From an uncultured Gemmiger sp. (GTDB lineage: Bacteria; Bacillota; Clostridia; Oscillospirales; Ruminococcaceae), in the NCBI GenBank assembly GCA_944386495.1, contig CALXBE010000003.1, forward strand, positions 88,415 through 152,414: DNA of 64,000 bases, given 5' to 3'. Numbering within the stretch: the stretch's first letter is position 1; each line of letters starts with the position of its first letter. The position numbers were made by a program, and so were the translations under genes. The notes below the pieces were generated by a model. It saw nothing but the letters and a program-made list of their open reading frames with translations. It made no database searches and was not told where the DNA came from. Positions 51,761 to 60,172 of this stretch are shown piece after piece.

Positions 51761-52309
51761 ATGAACCAGCATTTTGAAAAGACCCTCACCAGCGAAAAGG
51801 TATTTGACGGCAAGGTCATTCGGGTCTATTACGACACCGTGGAATTGGAAAACGGGAACACCAGCTTCCGGGAGGTGGTCCGCCACCACGGCGGTGCCTG
51901 CATTCTCCCCCTGACCAGCGAGGACGAAATCTATCTGGTAAAGCAGTACCGGTATGCCCTGGACGAGGAAATTTATGAGCTGCCTGCCGGGAAGCTGGAA
52001 GAGGGAGAAGACCCTCTCATGGCTGCCCAGCGGGAGCTGGAGGAGGAATGCGGCCTGACCGCTGACCGGTATCTGGACCTTCACCCCATCTACCCCACCG
52101 TGGGCTATGACGATGAAGTGATTTACTGCTATCTGGCCACCGGGCTTCATCCCGCCCAGATGCATCTGGACCCGGACGAATTCCTCACCCCTCAGAAGGT
52201 CCCCTTTGCCAAAGCCTATGAAATGGTGGTGGACGGGACCATCCGGGATGCCAAAACCGTGGCCGGAATCCTCAAACTCTATGCCATGAAAGCGGAGGGA
52301 AAGCTGTAA
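51761..52309 (+). CDS. Nudix hydrolase, ADP-ribose pyrophosphatase type
   Basis: 182 residues. The full Nudix box GX5EX7REUXEEXGU is present as GKLEEGEDPLMAAQREL and EEECGL. An N-terminal beta region (KVIRVYYDTVELENG) and VKQYRYALDEEIYELPAGK match the ADP-ribose pyrophosphatase (NudF-like) subfamily. Substrate is probably ADP-ribose or a related dinucleotide. AAAGGAG precedes the ATG. Its stop overlaps the greA start (TAATG). Confidence 0.9.
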   Translation: MNQHFEKTLTSEKVFDGKVIRVYYDTVELENGNTSFREVVRHHGGACILPLTSEDEIYLVKQYRYALDEEIYELPAGKLEEGEDPLMAAQRELEEECGLTADRYLDLHPIYPTVGYDDEVIYCYLATGLHPAQMHLDPDEFLTPQKVPFAKAYEMVVDGTIRDAKTVAGILKLYAMKAEGKL

Positions 52310-52812
52310 TGTACGACGAGCTGACCCAGGTGGACATCAAAAAAATGCAGGAGGAGCTGGATTACCGGATTCTCACCCTCCGGCCCAAGCTGATTGCGGA
52401 TGTCCAGTTTGCCCGCAGCTACGGGGATCTGAGCGAGAACTTTGAATACAAGGAAGCCAAGCGGCAGCGGGGCCGGAACGAAAGCCGCATCCGGTACCTG
52501 CAGCGGATGATCAAAACTGCCCGGGTGGTGGACCCCACCAACACCGGCCCCGGAGTAGGCCTGTTTGACACCGTCACCCTCTATCTCCCCGAGGACGAGG
52601 AGGAGATGACGGTCCAGCTGGTGACCACCCTGCGGACCAAAGCGGACCAGGGCCGCATCAGCCGGGAAAGCCCCCTGGGCCGGGCCATCTTCGGGAAGAA
52701 GGTGGGCGACCAGGCCCAGGTAAAGGTGAATGACACTGTCTCCTACCCGGTAGTCATCCGGGCCATCCAGAAAGGCCAGGACGACGAGTCCATGGAAATT
52801 GCCAAATTCTGA
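52309..52812 (+). CDS. greA: Transcription elongation factor GreA
   Basis: 167 residues: an N-terminal antiparallel coiled coil whose tip carries the acidic residues that stimulate RNA cleavage by RNA polymerase (ARSYGDLSENFEYKEAK, versus the usual DLSENAEY), then the C-terminal FKBP-like domain (SPLGRAIFGKKVGD). Both acidic residues at the tip remain. It restarts backtracked polymerase. Translationally coupled to the Nudix gene. Odd only in the Phe for Ala in the tip motif. Confidence 0.92.
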   Translation: MYDELTQVDIKKMQEELDYRILTLRPKLIADVQFARSYGDLSENFEYKEAKRQRGRNESRIRYLQRMIKTARVVDPTNTGPGVGLFDTVTLYLPEDEEEMTVQLVTTLRTKADQGRISRESPLGRAIFGKKVGDQAQVKVNDTVSYPVVIRAIQKGQDDESMEIAKF

Positions 52813-52825
52813 TACCCTTACATAA

Positions 52826-52857
52826 AAAAGGATCATGCTTTCCAGCATGGTCCTTTT
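52826..52857 (+). terminator. greA operon terminator
   Basis: AAAAGGATCATGCT / AGCATGGTCCTTTT stem (one G-T pair) with a 4-nt loop. The A-run allows use on the other strand by the GIY-YIG/GNAT gene. Confidence 0.85.
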
Positions 52858-52860
52858 GGT

Positions 52861-53691
52861 TTAATATTGTGCAATGAGTTCCTTCACAACCTCAAGGTCG
52901 GGGGTGCGGTTGGGCTCCTCGGGTGTTTCCTCCCCTTCCCGGAGCCGGTAACACCAGGTGGACAGTCCCTGCCAGGCTCCCAGCTTATACCCGGTGCGGG
53001 GGCTGCGGCCCTCGCAGTGGTACCCCAGCCGGCGGTGAAGGGCTTCACTGTCCGGGTTGGGGTCGGCCAGGAGAGCGTAAGCATTCCAATACCCCTGCAT
53101 TTTCAGCACTGCCAGAAGGGCGGACATGAGCCGGGTCCCCACTCCCTTTCCCCGCACATCGTGGGCGCAGTAGATGGTGGTCTCCACATCCCACCGGAAG
53201 GCCTCCCGGGGGCGGAAGGGATGGGCGCATGCATATCCCAGCAGCTTCCCGGTCCGGTCCTTCATCACCAGAAGGGGGGCTGTTTTCAGGGTGTCTTCCA
53301 CCCACTGCCGGTACTCTTGGTCGGTGGGCAGACTGGTCTGGAAGGTGGCAGTGCTGTTGGACACATACCATCGGTAAAGCTGAGCGATCTGGGGAGCATC
53401 CTCCACTCCCCCCAGCTGGATGGGAGGCCGGTTCTCCCGGCACCACTCCTGGACCAGGGCCTCCTTCTGAGCCTTGGACAGGGCCTTCAGCTGGGCCTCC
53501 CGGCGAAGGGCGGCGCTTTTGTCCTCCAACTGTTCCAGGTAGACCACCCCTTTGGCTCCAAAGCCCCGGGTGTATTTGGCCCCTTTGCCGGTCCGGTGGG
53601 CCCGGATCCGGCGGCCCAGGTCATTGGTCCAGCCGGTGTAAAGGCTTCCGTTTCCGCACCGGACCATATATACATAATTTTTTTCGCCCAT
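52861..53691 (-). CDS. GIY-YIG endonuclease domain fused to GNAT acetyltransferase
   Basis: 276 residues. Residues 1-85 are a YhbQ/YazA (UPF0213) type GIY-YIG domain: YVYMV and LYTGWT give the two Tyr-Gly motifs, LGRRIRAHR the conserved Arg, and ALRREAQLK the metal-binding Glu. From about 92 to 255 is a GNAT domain like phosphinothricin acetyltransferase: EDAPQIAQLYRWYVSNSTATF at the start and the acetyl-CoA loop VRGKGVGTRLM (180-185 core). Both seem complete. Such a pairing is unusual; it may couple nucleic-acid binding to acetylation or be a chance fusion. It lies 2 bp after MYG1. Confidence 0.85.
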   Translation of the reverse strand: MGEKNYVYMVRCGNGSLYTGWTNDLGRRIRAHRTGKGAKYTRGFGAKGVVYLEQLEDKSAALRREAQLKALSKAQKEALVQEWCRENRPPIQLGGVEDAPQIAQLYRWYVSNSTATFQTSLPTDQEYRQWVEDTLKTAPLLVMKDRTGKLLGYACAHPFRPREAFRWDVETTIYCAHDVRGKGVGTRLMSALLAVLKMQGYWNAYALLADPNPDSEALHRRLGYHCEGRSPRTGYKLGAWQGLSTWCYRLREGEETPEEPNRTPDLEVVKELIAQY

Positions 53692-53693
53692 GG

Positions 53694-54530
53694 TCAGTCT
53701 TCCACCTTCCGGCCGTTAAGGCGAAGGGTCAGCTTGCAGGCCTGGATGGCTTCCTCCCGGGTGTCCGCCGTAATAAGAAACCGGGCCGCATGGCAGAACT
53801 TCATTCCCGGAATGCCACTCTTCTCCTGGATGACCGCCGCAGGCTGGCCCGCCCAGCTCTGGGGGAAGGAGACCTTGTTTTTCTTGGTTTTCCGGTCCAT
53901 GCAGCACTGGGCGCTCCACCCTCCACGCTGGCTGGGATAGACCACAAAAATAGCATCGGTGCGGTAGAGGCCGTTTTTCCAGGGCATATATCCGGGCAGC
54001 ACCACAATGCCGTTTTTGCTTTCCCGATAGGCCTGCTGGACCAGGGCATCTGCCCGGCTGACGGCCAGGGCATCCTGAATCCGGTTTTCCAGCACGATTT
54101 GAGCAAAATCCACCGCCCGCCAGAAGCACTCATCGCTGCTCTGGTGGGAATCCCACCGGGGGTTGAAGCTGCCGATGGCGTCGGCCAGGCTGTCCTGAAC
54201 ACCCTCGTTGTCGTTCAGGTCCAGGGGCTGGATAAAGTTCTCATCAATAAGCCGGGCCTGATTATCCCCCACCAGTCCGGGGCCCAGTTCTCTCCACAGT
54301 TTTCCCAGGGCGGCATAAGGCACCCCGTTGGGCCGCTCCTCCCGGGGATAGGCATGATGGTCAAAGGGGCCGTCCCCGATATCATATACGATCCCCTCAA
54401 AATTCTCCGGCACCTGGAATCCCCGTTCCACCTGGATGTCGGGGCGGATGATTCGGAGGAGGGCAGTGCTCAGCACATCGTCTGCGTGAAATTTTCCTCC
54501 GTGGGTAAAGCCCTTTGCAGGTATCTCCAT
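53694..54530 (-). CDS. MYG1-family protein (predicted metal-dependent exonuclease)
   Basis: 278 residues. THGGKFHADDVLSTALL and the DHH-like GPFDHHAYPREERPNG carry the metal-binding residues of the MYG1 (UPF0160) family. In eukaryotes MYG1 is an RNA 3'-5' exonuclease; the bacterial role is unknown. The ATG at 54530 follows AAAGGAAAG and starts the conserved region; the frame open to 54770 lies in the divergent gene's promoter. First gene of a two-gene operon with the GIY-YIG/GNAT fusion. Confidence 0.85.
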   Translation of the reverse strand: MEIPAKGFTHGGKFHADDVLSTALLRIIRPDIQVERGFQVPENFEGIVYDIGDGPFDHHAYPREERPNGVPYAALGKLWRELGPGLVGDNQARLIDENFIQPLDLNDNEGVQDSLADAIGSFNPRWDSHQSSDECFWRAVDFAQIVLENRIQDALAVSRADALVQQAYRESKNGIVVLPGYMPWKNGLYRTDAIFVVYPSQRGGWSAQCCMDRKTKKNKVSFPQSWAGQPAAVIQEKSGIPGMKFCHAARFLITADTREEAIQACKLTLRLNGRKVED

Positions 54531-54587
54531 GGTTCTTCTTTCCTTTCTTTCCCCGCCGGGGCTTTCATTGCCCGGCGCCTTCCGTCC

Positions 54588-54617
54588 AGTATACCACACC
54601 CCGCAAAAAAATTCCAA
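54588..54617 (-). promoter_or_regulatory. MYG1 promoter
   Basis: Minus strand TTGGAA (54612-54617), 18-bp spacer, TATACT (54588-54593). Confidence 0.65.
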
Positions 54618-54628
54618 TCTCTTTCCTC

Positions 54629-54657
54629 TGGTCATACGCCCCGGAACATGGTACAAT
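54629..54657 (+). promoter_or_regulatory. Promoter of the amidase gene
   Basis: TGGTCA (54629-54634), 17-bp spacer, TACAAT (54652-54657); back to back with the MYG1 promoter. Confidence 0.5.
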
Positions 54658-54735
54658 GGATTCATATATCTGAACTTTTGATTTTCTTTTTCTGCCCCGG
54701 CAGGAAAAGGCATACCATAAAAGGGGAGGGATTCC

Positions 54736-57174
54736 ATGAAACGATCTTCGAGGGGCACAGCCCTGTACATTTCCAGCCTGATTTTAGGTGTCTTGCTGGG
54801 GGCCGCCGCCTACCTGGTGTTCAGCCTGGTCACCCGGGTCACCCTGAACGCCTCCGGCCCCGGCAGCCGTGCCGTAGTGCTGGACCAAAGCTGGTCGGAC
54901 TGGTTCAGCCAGGAGGCCCCCCTGGAGGAACAGAAGGAATACCTGGACACCGCCCTGGACACCATCCAGGCCATGGGAGCGGACAGCGTTCTCTGGACTG
55001 CCCGCACCTCCTCGGGAGAAGCCCTGTTCCGGGACCGGAGCGGGGAAAAGCTGGAACTGGCCGCCGGCGTGGCCGCCAACAACTCCCTGATTCAGAAATT
55101 TGACCCCTTGAAATACCTTGTTGAGGGGGCCAACCATCGGGGCATGTCGGTGAACCTTCTGGCCACCGACCAGGATGGGGCTGTTCTGGATTATTCCCAG
55201 ACCCAGTCCTCCCTCTCCCCCTCTGTAAGCTGGGCCGCTCAGCGGTACGGGCTGCTTCTCTGCGCCCCCGCCCCCTCCCAGGGCACCGGGTCCGAGTACA
55301 CCCAGCTGGGTGACCGGCTGGAGACCTACTACTTCTACCCCGCTTCCGGGAAGGGGCAGGAGACCCTGCTCTGGGGGCTTCGGTGTGACGACAGCGTGGA
55401 AGCCCTGGCCGCTGCTCTCACCGAGGGCAGTCTGGACGGCACTGTGATTCTGGGGAATTATTCCGGCCTGTCCCAGCGGCAGGAGGAGATTGCCCTCTTC
55501 ACCTCCTGGACCACCTCCATTGGTTCGGGAGCCCCCAATCTGACCGCCCAGGCTCTGGGGGGCAAATCCCAGTCCACTGCCCTGGCCATCACCTATCCCA
55601 ACACCCCCAACAAGGAAGGGAGCTACACCATCACCACCGACACCTGCTTCTTGATGGGAACCAGTGACCCCTCCCAGAGCCTGACCATCAGCGGCAACGG
55701 CATTGAAGGCCAGGCCACGGTGGAGCGGTTCGGGACCAAGGGCGCCTGGGGATACCAGGTACTGGTCTACCAGGGGAACAACACCTTCACCCTGACCCAG
55801 GAGGACGGCACCACCGCCCAAATCGTCCTCTACAAGCCCGCCCCCTCCGGCGGCGGCAGCTACACCCCGCCCCAGGCGGATGACAGTCAGGCCGCCCAGC
55901 CCGGACAGCGGCTTCAAATCACCGACACCATTGCCAGCGCCCTGTCTGACCCCACCAACAGCGATTCCATCTCCCAGACCCTGTACAAGGGAGCCGTGGC
56001 CCAGGTGGTGGCCAGCAAACAGATCACCTTTGGCGGGAAGCTCACCTACGCCTACCAGCTCTCCACCGGAGACTGGGTCCGGTCCTCCACCTGCCAGCTG
56101 CTGGACATGGAATCCAGCCAGCGGCTGATGACCAGCGCCGAGTTCCAGGACCAGCTGGAAGCGACCCGGACCGCCATTGCCAAGGAAAAAGGGGTAAAGG
56201 AGAGCAAGGTCACCGAGGAAGAAATCATGGAGCGGCTGGGCCTTTATGTGGAGGAGCAGGTCTCCACCGTAGGGAACGCCGCCTTTACCGGAATCACCGT
56301 TTCCCAGGATGCCGAAACCAACTGTCAGGTCCTCACCTTTGAGGGGACCGGCACCCCTGCCGTCTACCATAACTGGGAAGGCAATGTTCTCTCCCTCACC
56401 TTCCTGGATGCCGGCTTCTCCGGGGAAGTTCCGGGCGGGGACGGCTTTGTGACCCAGTATCAGGCTTCTGCCCAGGGATCCAACTTCATCCTGACCATGA
56501 CCTTTGAGGAATCCAATCCCCTCTGGGGCTGGTGTGTGGAGTATGACACCGAGGCCAATGTCACCAGAATCTACCTGAAAAAGGCTCCTGTCCTGAGCCA
56601 GGCCGCCACCGGCCCCCTGACCGGGGTGCGGGTGCTGCTGGACCCCGGCCACGGCGGGGATGACGGCGGCGCCATGGGCACCGGCGGATATGACGCTCCC
56701 ATTGAGAAGGAGCTGAACCTGGCAGTAGCTCTGGCGGCCAAGTACCGGCTGGAGCAGCTGGGCGCCACCGTTCTGATGACCCGCAGCGACGACACCTACC
56801 TCACCCTGGACCAGCGGCTGGAGGCCATTGAGGACCTTCGTCCCGACTTCTTCATCAGCCTCCACCACAACAGCACCGCCCTGACCGGAGACGCCAACCA
56901 GAGCAAGGGTACCGAGGCTTACTGGTTCTACACCGAGGGCCAGCCTTTGGCAGCCAAGCTGGTGGCCAATGTCTGCGAAATCACCGGACGGCAGAACCGG
57001 GGAGACAACTACGATTACTATTATGTAACCCGGACCAACCTCTGTCCCAGCGTTCTCCTGGAGACCGGGTTCATCTGCAATCCCGGGGAATACGAGAGTG
57101 TCAGCGACCCCACCACCCTCTGGGCGGAAGGCGCCGCTGTGGCCCGTGCCGTGCTGGAATCCGTTTCCGGCTGA
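54736..57174 (+). CDS. N-acetylmuramoyl-L-alanine amidase with GHL-like N-terminal region
   Basis: 812 residues, anchored by an N-terminal helix (about 10-32). The C-terminal 180 residues are Amidase_3: DPGHGGDDGG (about 636), the Zn-ligand Glu in EKELNLA, ISLHHNS (about 707) and the catalytic Glu in LLETGF (about 775), which cut MurNAc from L-Ala. The N-terminal 45-290 region resembles a barrel-type GHL10 fold: LDTALDTIQAMGADSVLWTA and FDPLKYLVEGANHRGMSVNL parallel the lipoprotein at 58924-60171 but without visible catalytic acids. Between are beta-rich segments, one SH3-like (TLYKGAVAQVVASKQ), with an AMIN-like stretch before the amidase. Extracellular. GGGGAGGG precedes the ATG. Confidence 0.88.
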   Translation: MKRSSRGTALYISSLILGVLLGAAAYLVFSLVTRVTLNASGPGSRAVVLDQSWSDWFSQEAPLEEQKEYLDTALDTIQAMGADSVLWTARTSSGEALFRDRSGEKLELAAGVAANNSLIQKFDPLKYLVEGANHRGMSVNLLATDQDGAVLDYSQTQSSLSPSVSWAAQRYGLLLCAPAPSQGTGSEYTQLGDRLETYYFYPASGKGQETLLWGLRCDDSVEALAAALTEGSLDGTVILGNYSGLSQRQEEIALFTSWTTSIGSGAPNLTAQALGGKSQSTALAITYPNTPNKEGSYTITTDTCFLMGTSDPSQSLTISGNGIEGQATVERFGTKGAWGYQVLVYQGNNTFTLTQEDGTTAQIVLYKPAPSGGGSYTPPQADDSQAAQPGQRLQITDTIASALSDPTNSDSISQTLYKGAVAQVVASKQITFGGKLTYAYQLSTGDWVRSSTCQLLDMESSQRLMTSAEFQDQLEATRTAIAKEKGVKESKVTEEEIMERLGLYVEEQVSTVGNAAFTGITVSQDAETNCQVLTFEGTGTPAVYHNWEGNVLSLTFLDAGFSGEVPGGDGFVTQYQASAQGSNFILTMTFEESNPLWGWCVEYDTEANVTRIYLKKAPVLSQAATGPLTGVRVLLDPGHGGDDGGAMGTGGYDAPIEKELNLAVALAAKYRLEQLGATVLMTRSDDTYLTLDQRLEAIEDLRPDFFISLHHNSTALTGDANQSKGTEAYWFYTEGQPLAAKLVANVCEITGRQNRGDNYDYYYVTRTNLCPSVLLETGFICNPGEYESVSDPTTLWAEGAAVARAVLESVSG

Positions 57175-57183
57175 ATTCCATAA

Positions 57184-57228
57184 ACAAAAAAGCGCCTTTC
57201 CCGCTGCGGGAAAGGCGCTTTTGTTTTA
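57184..57228 (+). terminator. Bidirectional terminator
   Basis: AAAAGCGCCTTTCCC / GGGAAAGGCGCTTTT, perfect 15-bp stem, 5-nt loop, then GTTTT. Between the convergent amidase and EamA genes. Confidence 0.92.
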
Positions 57229-57238
57229 CAGCTTATTT

Positions 57239-58168
57239 TCAGGGAGCCGTCTGCTTTTTGGAGCCGAGGAAAGGCAGGGATTTCAGGTCCAGCTGAGCAG
57301 CCAGGATGGCTCCGAACATGAGGGCACAGCCCAGGAACTCCCGGGGGGTCAGGCTCTCCTGAAGGACCAGCCATCCGGACAGGGCGCTGAACACACTTTC
57401 CAGGCTCATGACCATGCTGGCAATGGGAGGTTCCACCCCTTCCTGGCCCACGATCTGAAGGGTGTAGGCCACGCCGCTGGACAGGATGCCCGCATAGGCA
57501 ATGGGGAGAATGCAGTCCCAGATCTGAGCCAGGGTGGGATGCTCCAGAATGAGGGAGAAGGCTCCGGACCAGACGGTGACGGTAAAGAACTGGGCGCAGC
57601 TGAGCCGTACCGCATCCACCCGAGTGCAGAAGTGGTCCACTGTCATGATCTGGAAGGCAAAGAGGAGGGCGCAGGCCAGCACCCAGCTGTCTCCCATGGA
57701 GAGGGAGAACCCGCCTTTCATGGAGAGCAGGTAAAGACCTGCCACGCAGACCACCACGCAGGCCCAGATTTTTCCCCCGGGGCGGCGGCCCAGGAACACC
57801 CCCAGCACCGGCACCAGCACCACATACATGGCGGTAATGAATCCGGCCTTGGCGGTGGTGGTGGTTCCAATGCCGATCTGCTGGCAGGTGGAAGCGGCAA
57901 AAAGCAGGGTGCCGCAGAGGAACCCGGCCTTATACAGTTCCCGGCGCTGGGCGGGAGTCTGAGGTTTCCGGATTCTTCCCTTTTTCCGGTCCATCCGGTC
58001 CAGAACCAGAATCACCGGAATGAGGAAGAGAAATCCCAGAACGCTCCGGCCCATAAGATAGGTGAAGGGGCCCAGCTTATCTGCTCCCAGGCTCTGGGCC
58101 ACAAAGGTGGTGCCCCACAGGAAAGAGCAGACAAAAAGCATGAGAAGATGGGTACGATTGTTTTTCAT
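57239..58168 (-). CDS. EamA/DMT-family transporter
   Basis: 309 residues with ten hydrophobic segments in two EamA repeats (FLWGTTFVAQSLGADKLGPF begins the first; GILSSGVAYTLQIVGQEGVEP and ASMVMSLESVFSALSGWLVL the second), the fold of drug/metabolite exporters. Substrate is unknown. The ATG at 58168 follows AAAAGGAAG. A terminator lies upstream after the lipoprotein gene, and no clear separate promoter is seen. Confidence 0.9.
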   Translation of the reverse strand: MKNNRTHLLMLFVCSFLWGTTFVAQSLGADKLGPFTYLMGRSVLGFLFLIPVILVLDRMDRKKGRIRKPQTPAQRRELYKAGFLCGTLLFAASTCQQIGIGTTTTAKAGFITAMYVVLVPVLGVFLGRRPGGKIWACVVVCVAGLYLLSMKGGFSLSMGDSWVLACALLFAFQIMTVDHFCTRVDAVRLSCAQFFTVTVWSGAFSLILEHPTLAQIWDCILPIAYAGILSSGVAYTLQIVGQEGVEPPIASMVMSLESVFSALSGWLVLQESLTPREFLGCALMFGAILAAQLDLKSLPFLGSKKQTAP

Positions 58169-58201
58169 ATGGACTTCCTTTTCTGAAAAAATCAAGGCAG
58201 C

Positions 58202-58240
58202 AAGAAAGTCCGAGAGGATTTCTCCCGGACCTTTCTGCTC
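58202..58240 (-). terminator. Terminator of the lipoprotein gene
   Basis: Minus strand AAAGGTCCGGGAGA / TCTCTCGGACTTT hairpin followed by CTTGCTGCCTTGATTTTTTC. The T-run is broken. Confidence 0.55.
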
Positions 58241-58258
58241 ATGGTATAAGCCGAGACC

Positions 58259-58813
58259 TTACTCCTCGGCCTGGACGGAGGTCAGTTCCTCGGTGGCCAG
58301 GGGGCTGACCGTGAGAGCGCCGTTGAGGTAGTAGGTGGCGGTGGCATAGCCGATGGTCAGCTTATACTCCCGGCTGGTGTCCAGCCCGGAGAAGGTGATG
58401 GAATAACAGCTGCCGTCCGCATTTACCAGGGTCATGGCATCCCCCACATACTGGGCACGGCCGTCATCAGTCATCATCCAGAGGCTGAGCCGGAAGGAGG
58501 GGATCACCGAGGAATCCGAGGTGGAGGTAGCCTGGCAGACCACCGTGATAGTGTCGCTGCCGGGGCGGAAATAGTCGGTGCTCTTATCCCGGATCCCGTT
58601 GAACACGGCGTACATGGTACCGTCCTGGGCAGCGCAGCTCATCCGGGCAGTCTGGTCCAGTCCTTCCACGCCGGTGGTGTCAATGGAACCGCCGGGAGTG
58701 ACCGGGAGATAGTTGCTCTCAGTTTCAGCCACAGCCTCATCGCCGCAGCCGGCCAGGGAAAGAGCCAGCACCAAAGCCAGGGCCAGCGCCATCACTTTCA
58801 AAAGTCGTTTCAT
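58259..58813 (-). CDS. Secreted lipoprotein of unknown function
   Basis: 184 residues. A signal peptide (MKRLLKVMALALALVLAL) ends in the lipobox LAGC, so the mature protein is lipid-anchored outside the membrane from Cys23. The remaining 160 residues are beta-rich with no recognised family. GGGAGG precedes the ATG. Its promoter and leader hairpin (CCCAT/ATGGG inside GGTAA/TTACC, about 58845-58886) are clear. Confidence 0.8.
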   Translation of the reverse strand: MKRLLKVMALALALVLALSLAGCGDEAVAETESNYLPVTPGGSIDTTGVEGLDQTARMSCAAQDGTMYAVFNGIRDKSTDYFRPGSDTITVVCQATSTSDSSVIPSFRLSLWMMTDDGRAQYVGDAMTLVNADGSCYSITFSGLDTSREYKLTIGYATATYYLNGALTVSPLATEELTSVQAEE

Positions 58814-58888
58814 ATTTTAATCCTCCCGCTTTGGGTCATCAAAGCTGCCGGGTAATGATACCCCATTTCGGACAATGGGTTACCGTTT

Positions 58889-58917
58889 ATTATATCCGAT
58901 TTTTTCTTTCAGGGCAA
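58889..58917 (-). promoter_or_regulatory. Promoter of the lipoprotein gene
   Basis: Minus strand TTGCCC (58912-58917), 17-bp spacer, TATAAT (58889-58894). It begins only a few bases after the stop of the GHL10 gene, with no terminator between. Confidence 0.7.
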
Positions 58918-58923
58918 GGGGTT

Positions 58924-60171
58924 TCAGGCCACTCCGTTGAGCTGGGTCAGGGCCTGGACCTCCTGCTGGGCCAGTTCCGGCCAGGTGGAGTTTCTTCCCA
59001 GGAAATCGTACCGGTAAAGGGCGTATCCGTCCGCTCCCTGTTCCAGGGCCAGTTCAGCCTGGTCGGCCAGGTTATGCCCTGTATTCCACTGGGACACGCT
59101 GTCCGGGTTGGCTCCCCCGTCCCCATCTCCGATGCGGTAGGCGCCCAGGCCGAACATGAGCTCCACCCCTTCCCGCCGGGGCATGGCCATCCACTCGGCG
59201 GTAATGTTCTCAAAGGCGAACCGGGTGCTGCCTCCTGACAGCTGGTACCCGAATCCCCAGTATACCTGGGGCAGTACATAATCCAGGTAGCCTTCCTCGG
59301 TCATCCAAAGGCCCACATCACTGTACTGGCCCTGGTAGTTGTTGTCCGGGTTGCCCTGAGGGCTGATTCCGAACCGGCAGTCCGGGGCAGTCTCCTTGAC
59401 GGCGGCGTACAGCTGGGACACCAGGGCGGAAACATTTTCCCGCCGCCATTCCTCCAGGGAAAGGCTGGTGCCGCTGGCCTCATATTCCCCGGCATCAAAG
59501 GAGGGGTCGGTGGTGGGGTAGAAATAGTCGTCCAGGTGGATTCCGTCTACGGCATAGTTTTCCAGGATCTCCACCACCCCGTCCACCACCATCTGGCGAA
59601 TCTCAGGGAGGGAGGGGTCATAGTAAAGGCCCTCCCCCACGGTTTTCACCCGCTGGGGGTTGAGGACTGCCGGGTTATCCTGGCTCAGCGCACAGCCCGG
59701 GTAGGTGCTGTTCAGCTGGATACGGTAGGGATTGATCCAGGCTTCGATTTCCAGCCCGGCTCCGTGGGCCAGCTCCACCATAATGGCCAGGGGATCATAT
59801 CCCGGGTCCTGGCCCTGGGTGCCGGTGATGTAGTTGCTCCAGGGGTAAATCTCGCTTTTGTAGAAGGCATCCCCAAAGGGCCGTACCTGAACATAAAGCA
59901 CGGTCACACCCATGGCGGCGCTCTTCTCACAGATTTCCGAAAACTGGGCGATAAATGCCTCCTGGCTGGAAAAATCCGTGTTCATCCATTCCAGGTAGGA
60001 GATCCACATTCCCACCCGGGGATTCTCCACCCGCTGTGCGGTCTGGGCGGGAGCATCGGTGACAAAGGGGGAAGCCTCCCCTTCCTGGGGAAGGGAGTCC
60101 CCTTTTCCGCACCCTGCCAGAAGGGTCAGGGCCAGAGCCAGCATAAGGCCCAGGGCGATCCATCGTTTCAT
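58924..60171 (-). CDS. Lipoprotein of the GHL10 (DUF187) glycoside hydrolase-like family
   Basis: 415 residues. Signal peptide with lipobox LLAGC. The mature region is a TIM-barrel glycosidase of the GHL10 family: RVGMWISYLEWMN, VTVLYVQVRPFGDAFYKSEI, DPLAIMVELAHGAGLEIEAW, INPYR, GIHLDDYFYPT and FGISPQGN, with acidic residues at the strand ends that are probably catalytic. Known relatives cleave peptidoglycan or other glycans outside the cell. The ATG at 60171 follows GGAGAACG. It follows the YhhN-like membrane gene by one base. Confidence 0.9.
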   Translation of the reverse strand: MKRWIALGLMLALALTLLAGCGKGDSLPQEGEASPFVTDAPAQTAQRVENPRVGMWISYLEWMNTDFSSQEAFIAQFSEICEKSAAMGVTVLYVQVRPFGDAFYKSEIYPWSNYITGTQGQDPGYDPLAIMVELAHGAGLEIEAWINPYRIQLNSTYPGCALSQDNPAVLNPQRVKTVGEGLYYDPSLPEIRQMVVDGVVEILENYAVDGIHLDDYFYPTTDPSFDAGEYEASGTSLSLEEWRRENVSALVSQLYAAVKETAPDCRFGISPQGNPDNNYQGQYSDVGLWMTEEGYLDYVLPQVYWGFGYQLSGGSTRFAFENITAEWMAMPRREGVELMFGLGAYRIGDGDGGANPDSVSQWNTGHNLADQAELALEQGADGYALYRYDFLGRNSTWPELAQQEVQALTQLNGVA

Positions 60172-60172
60172 T

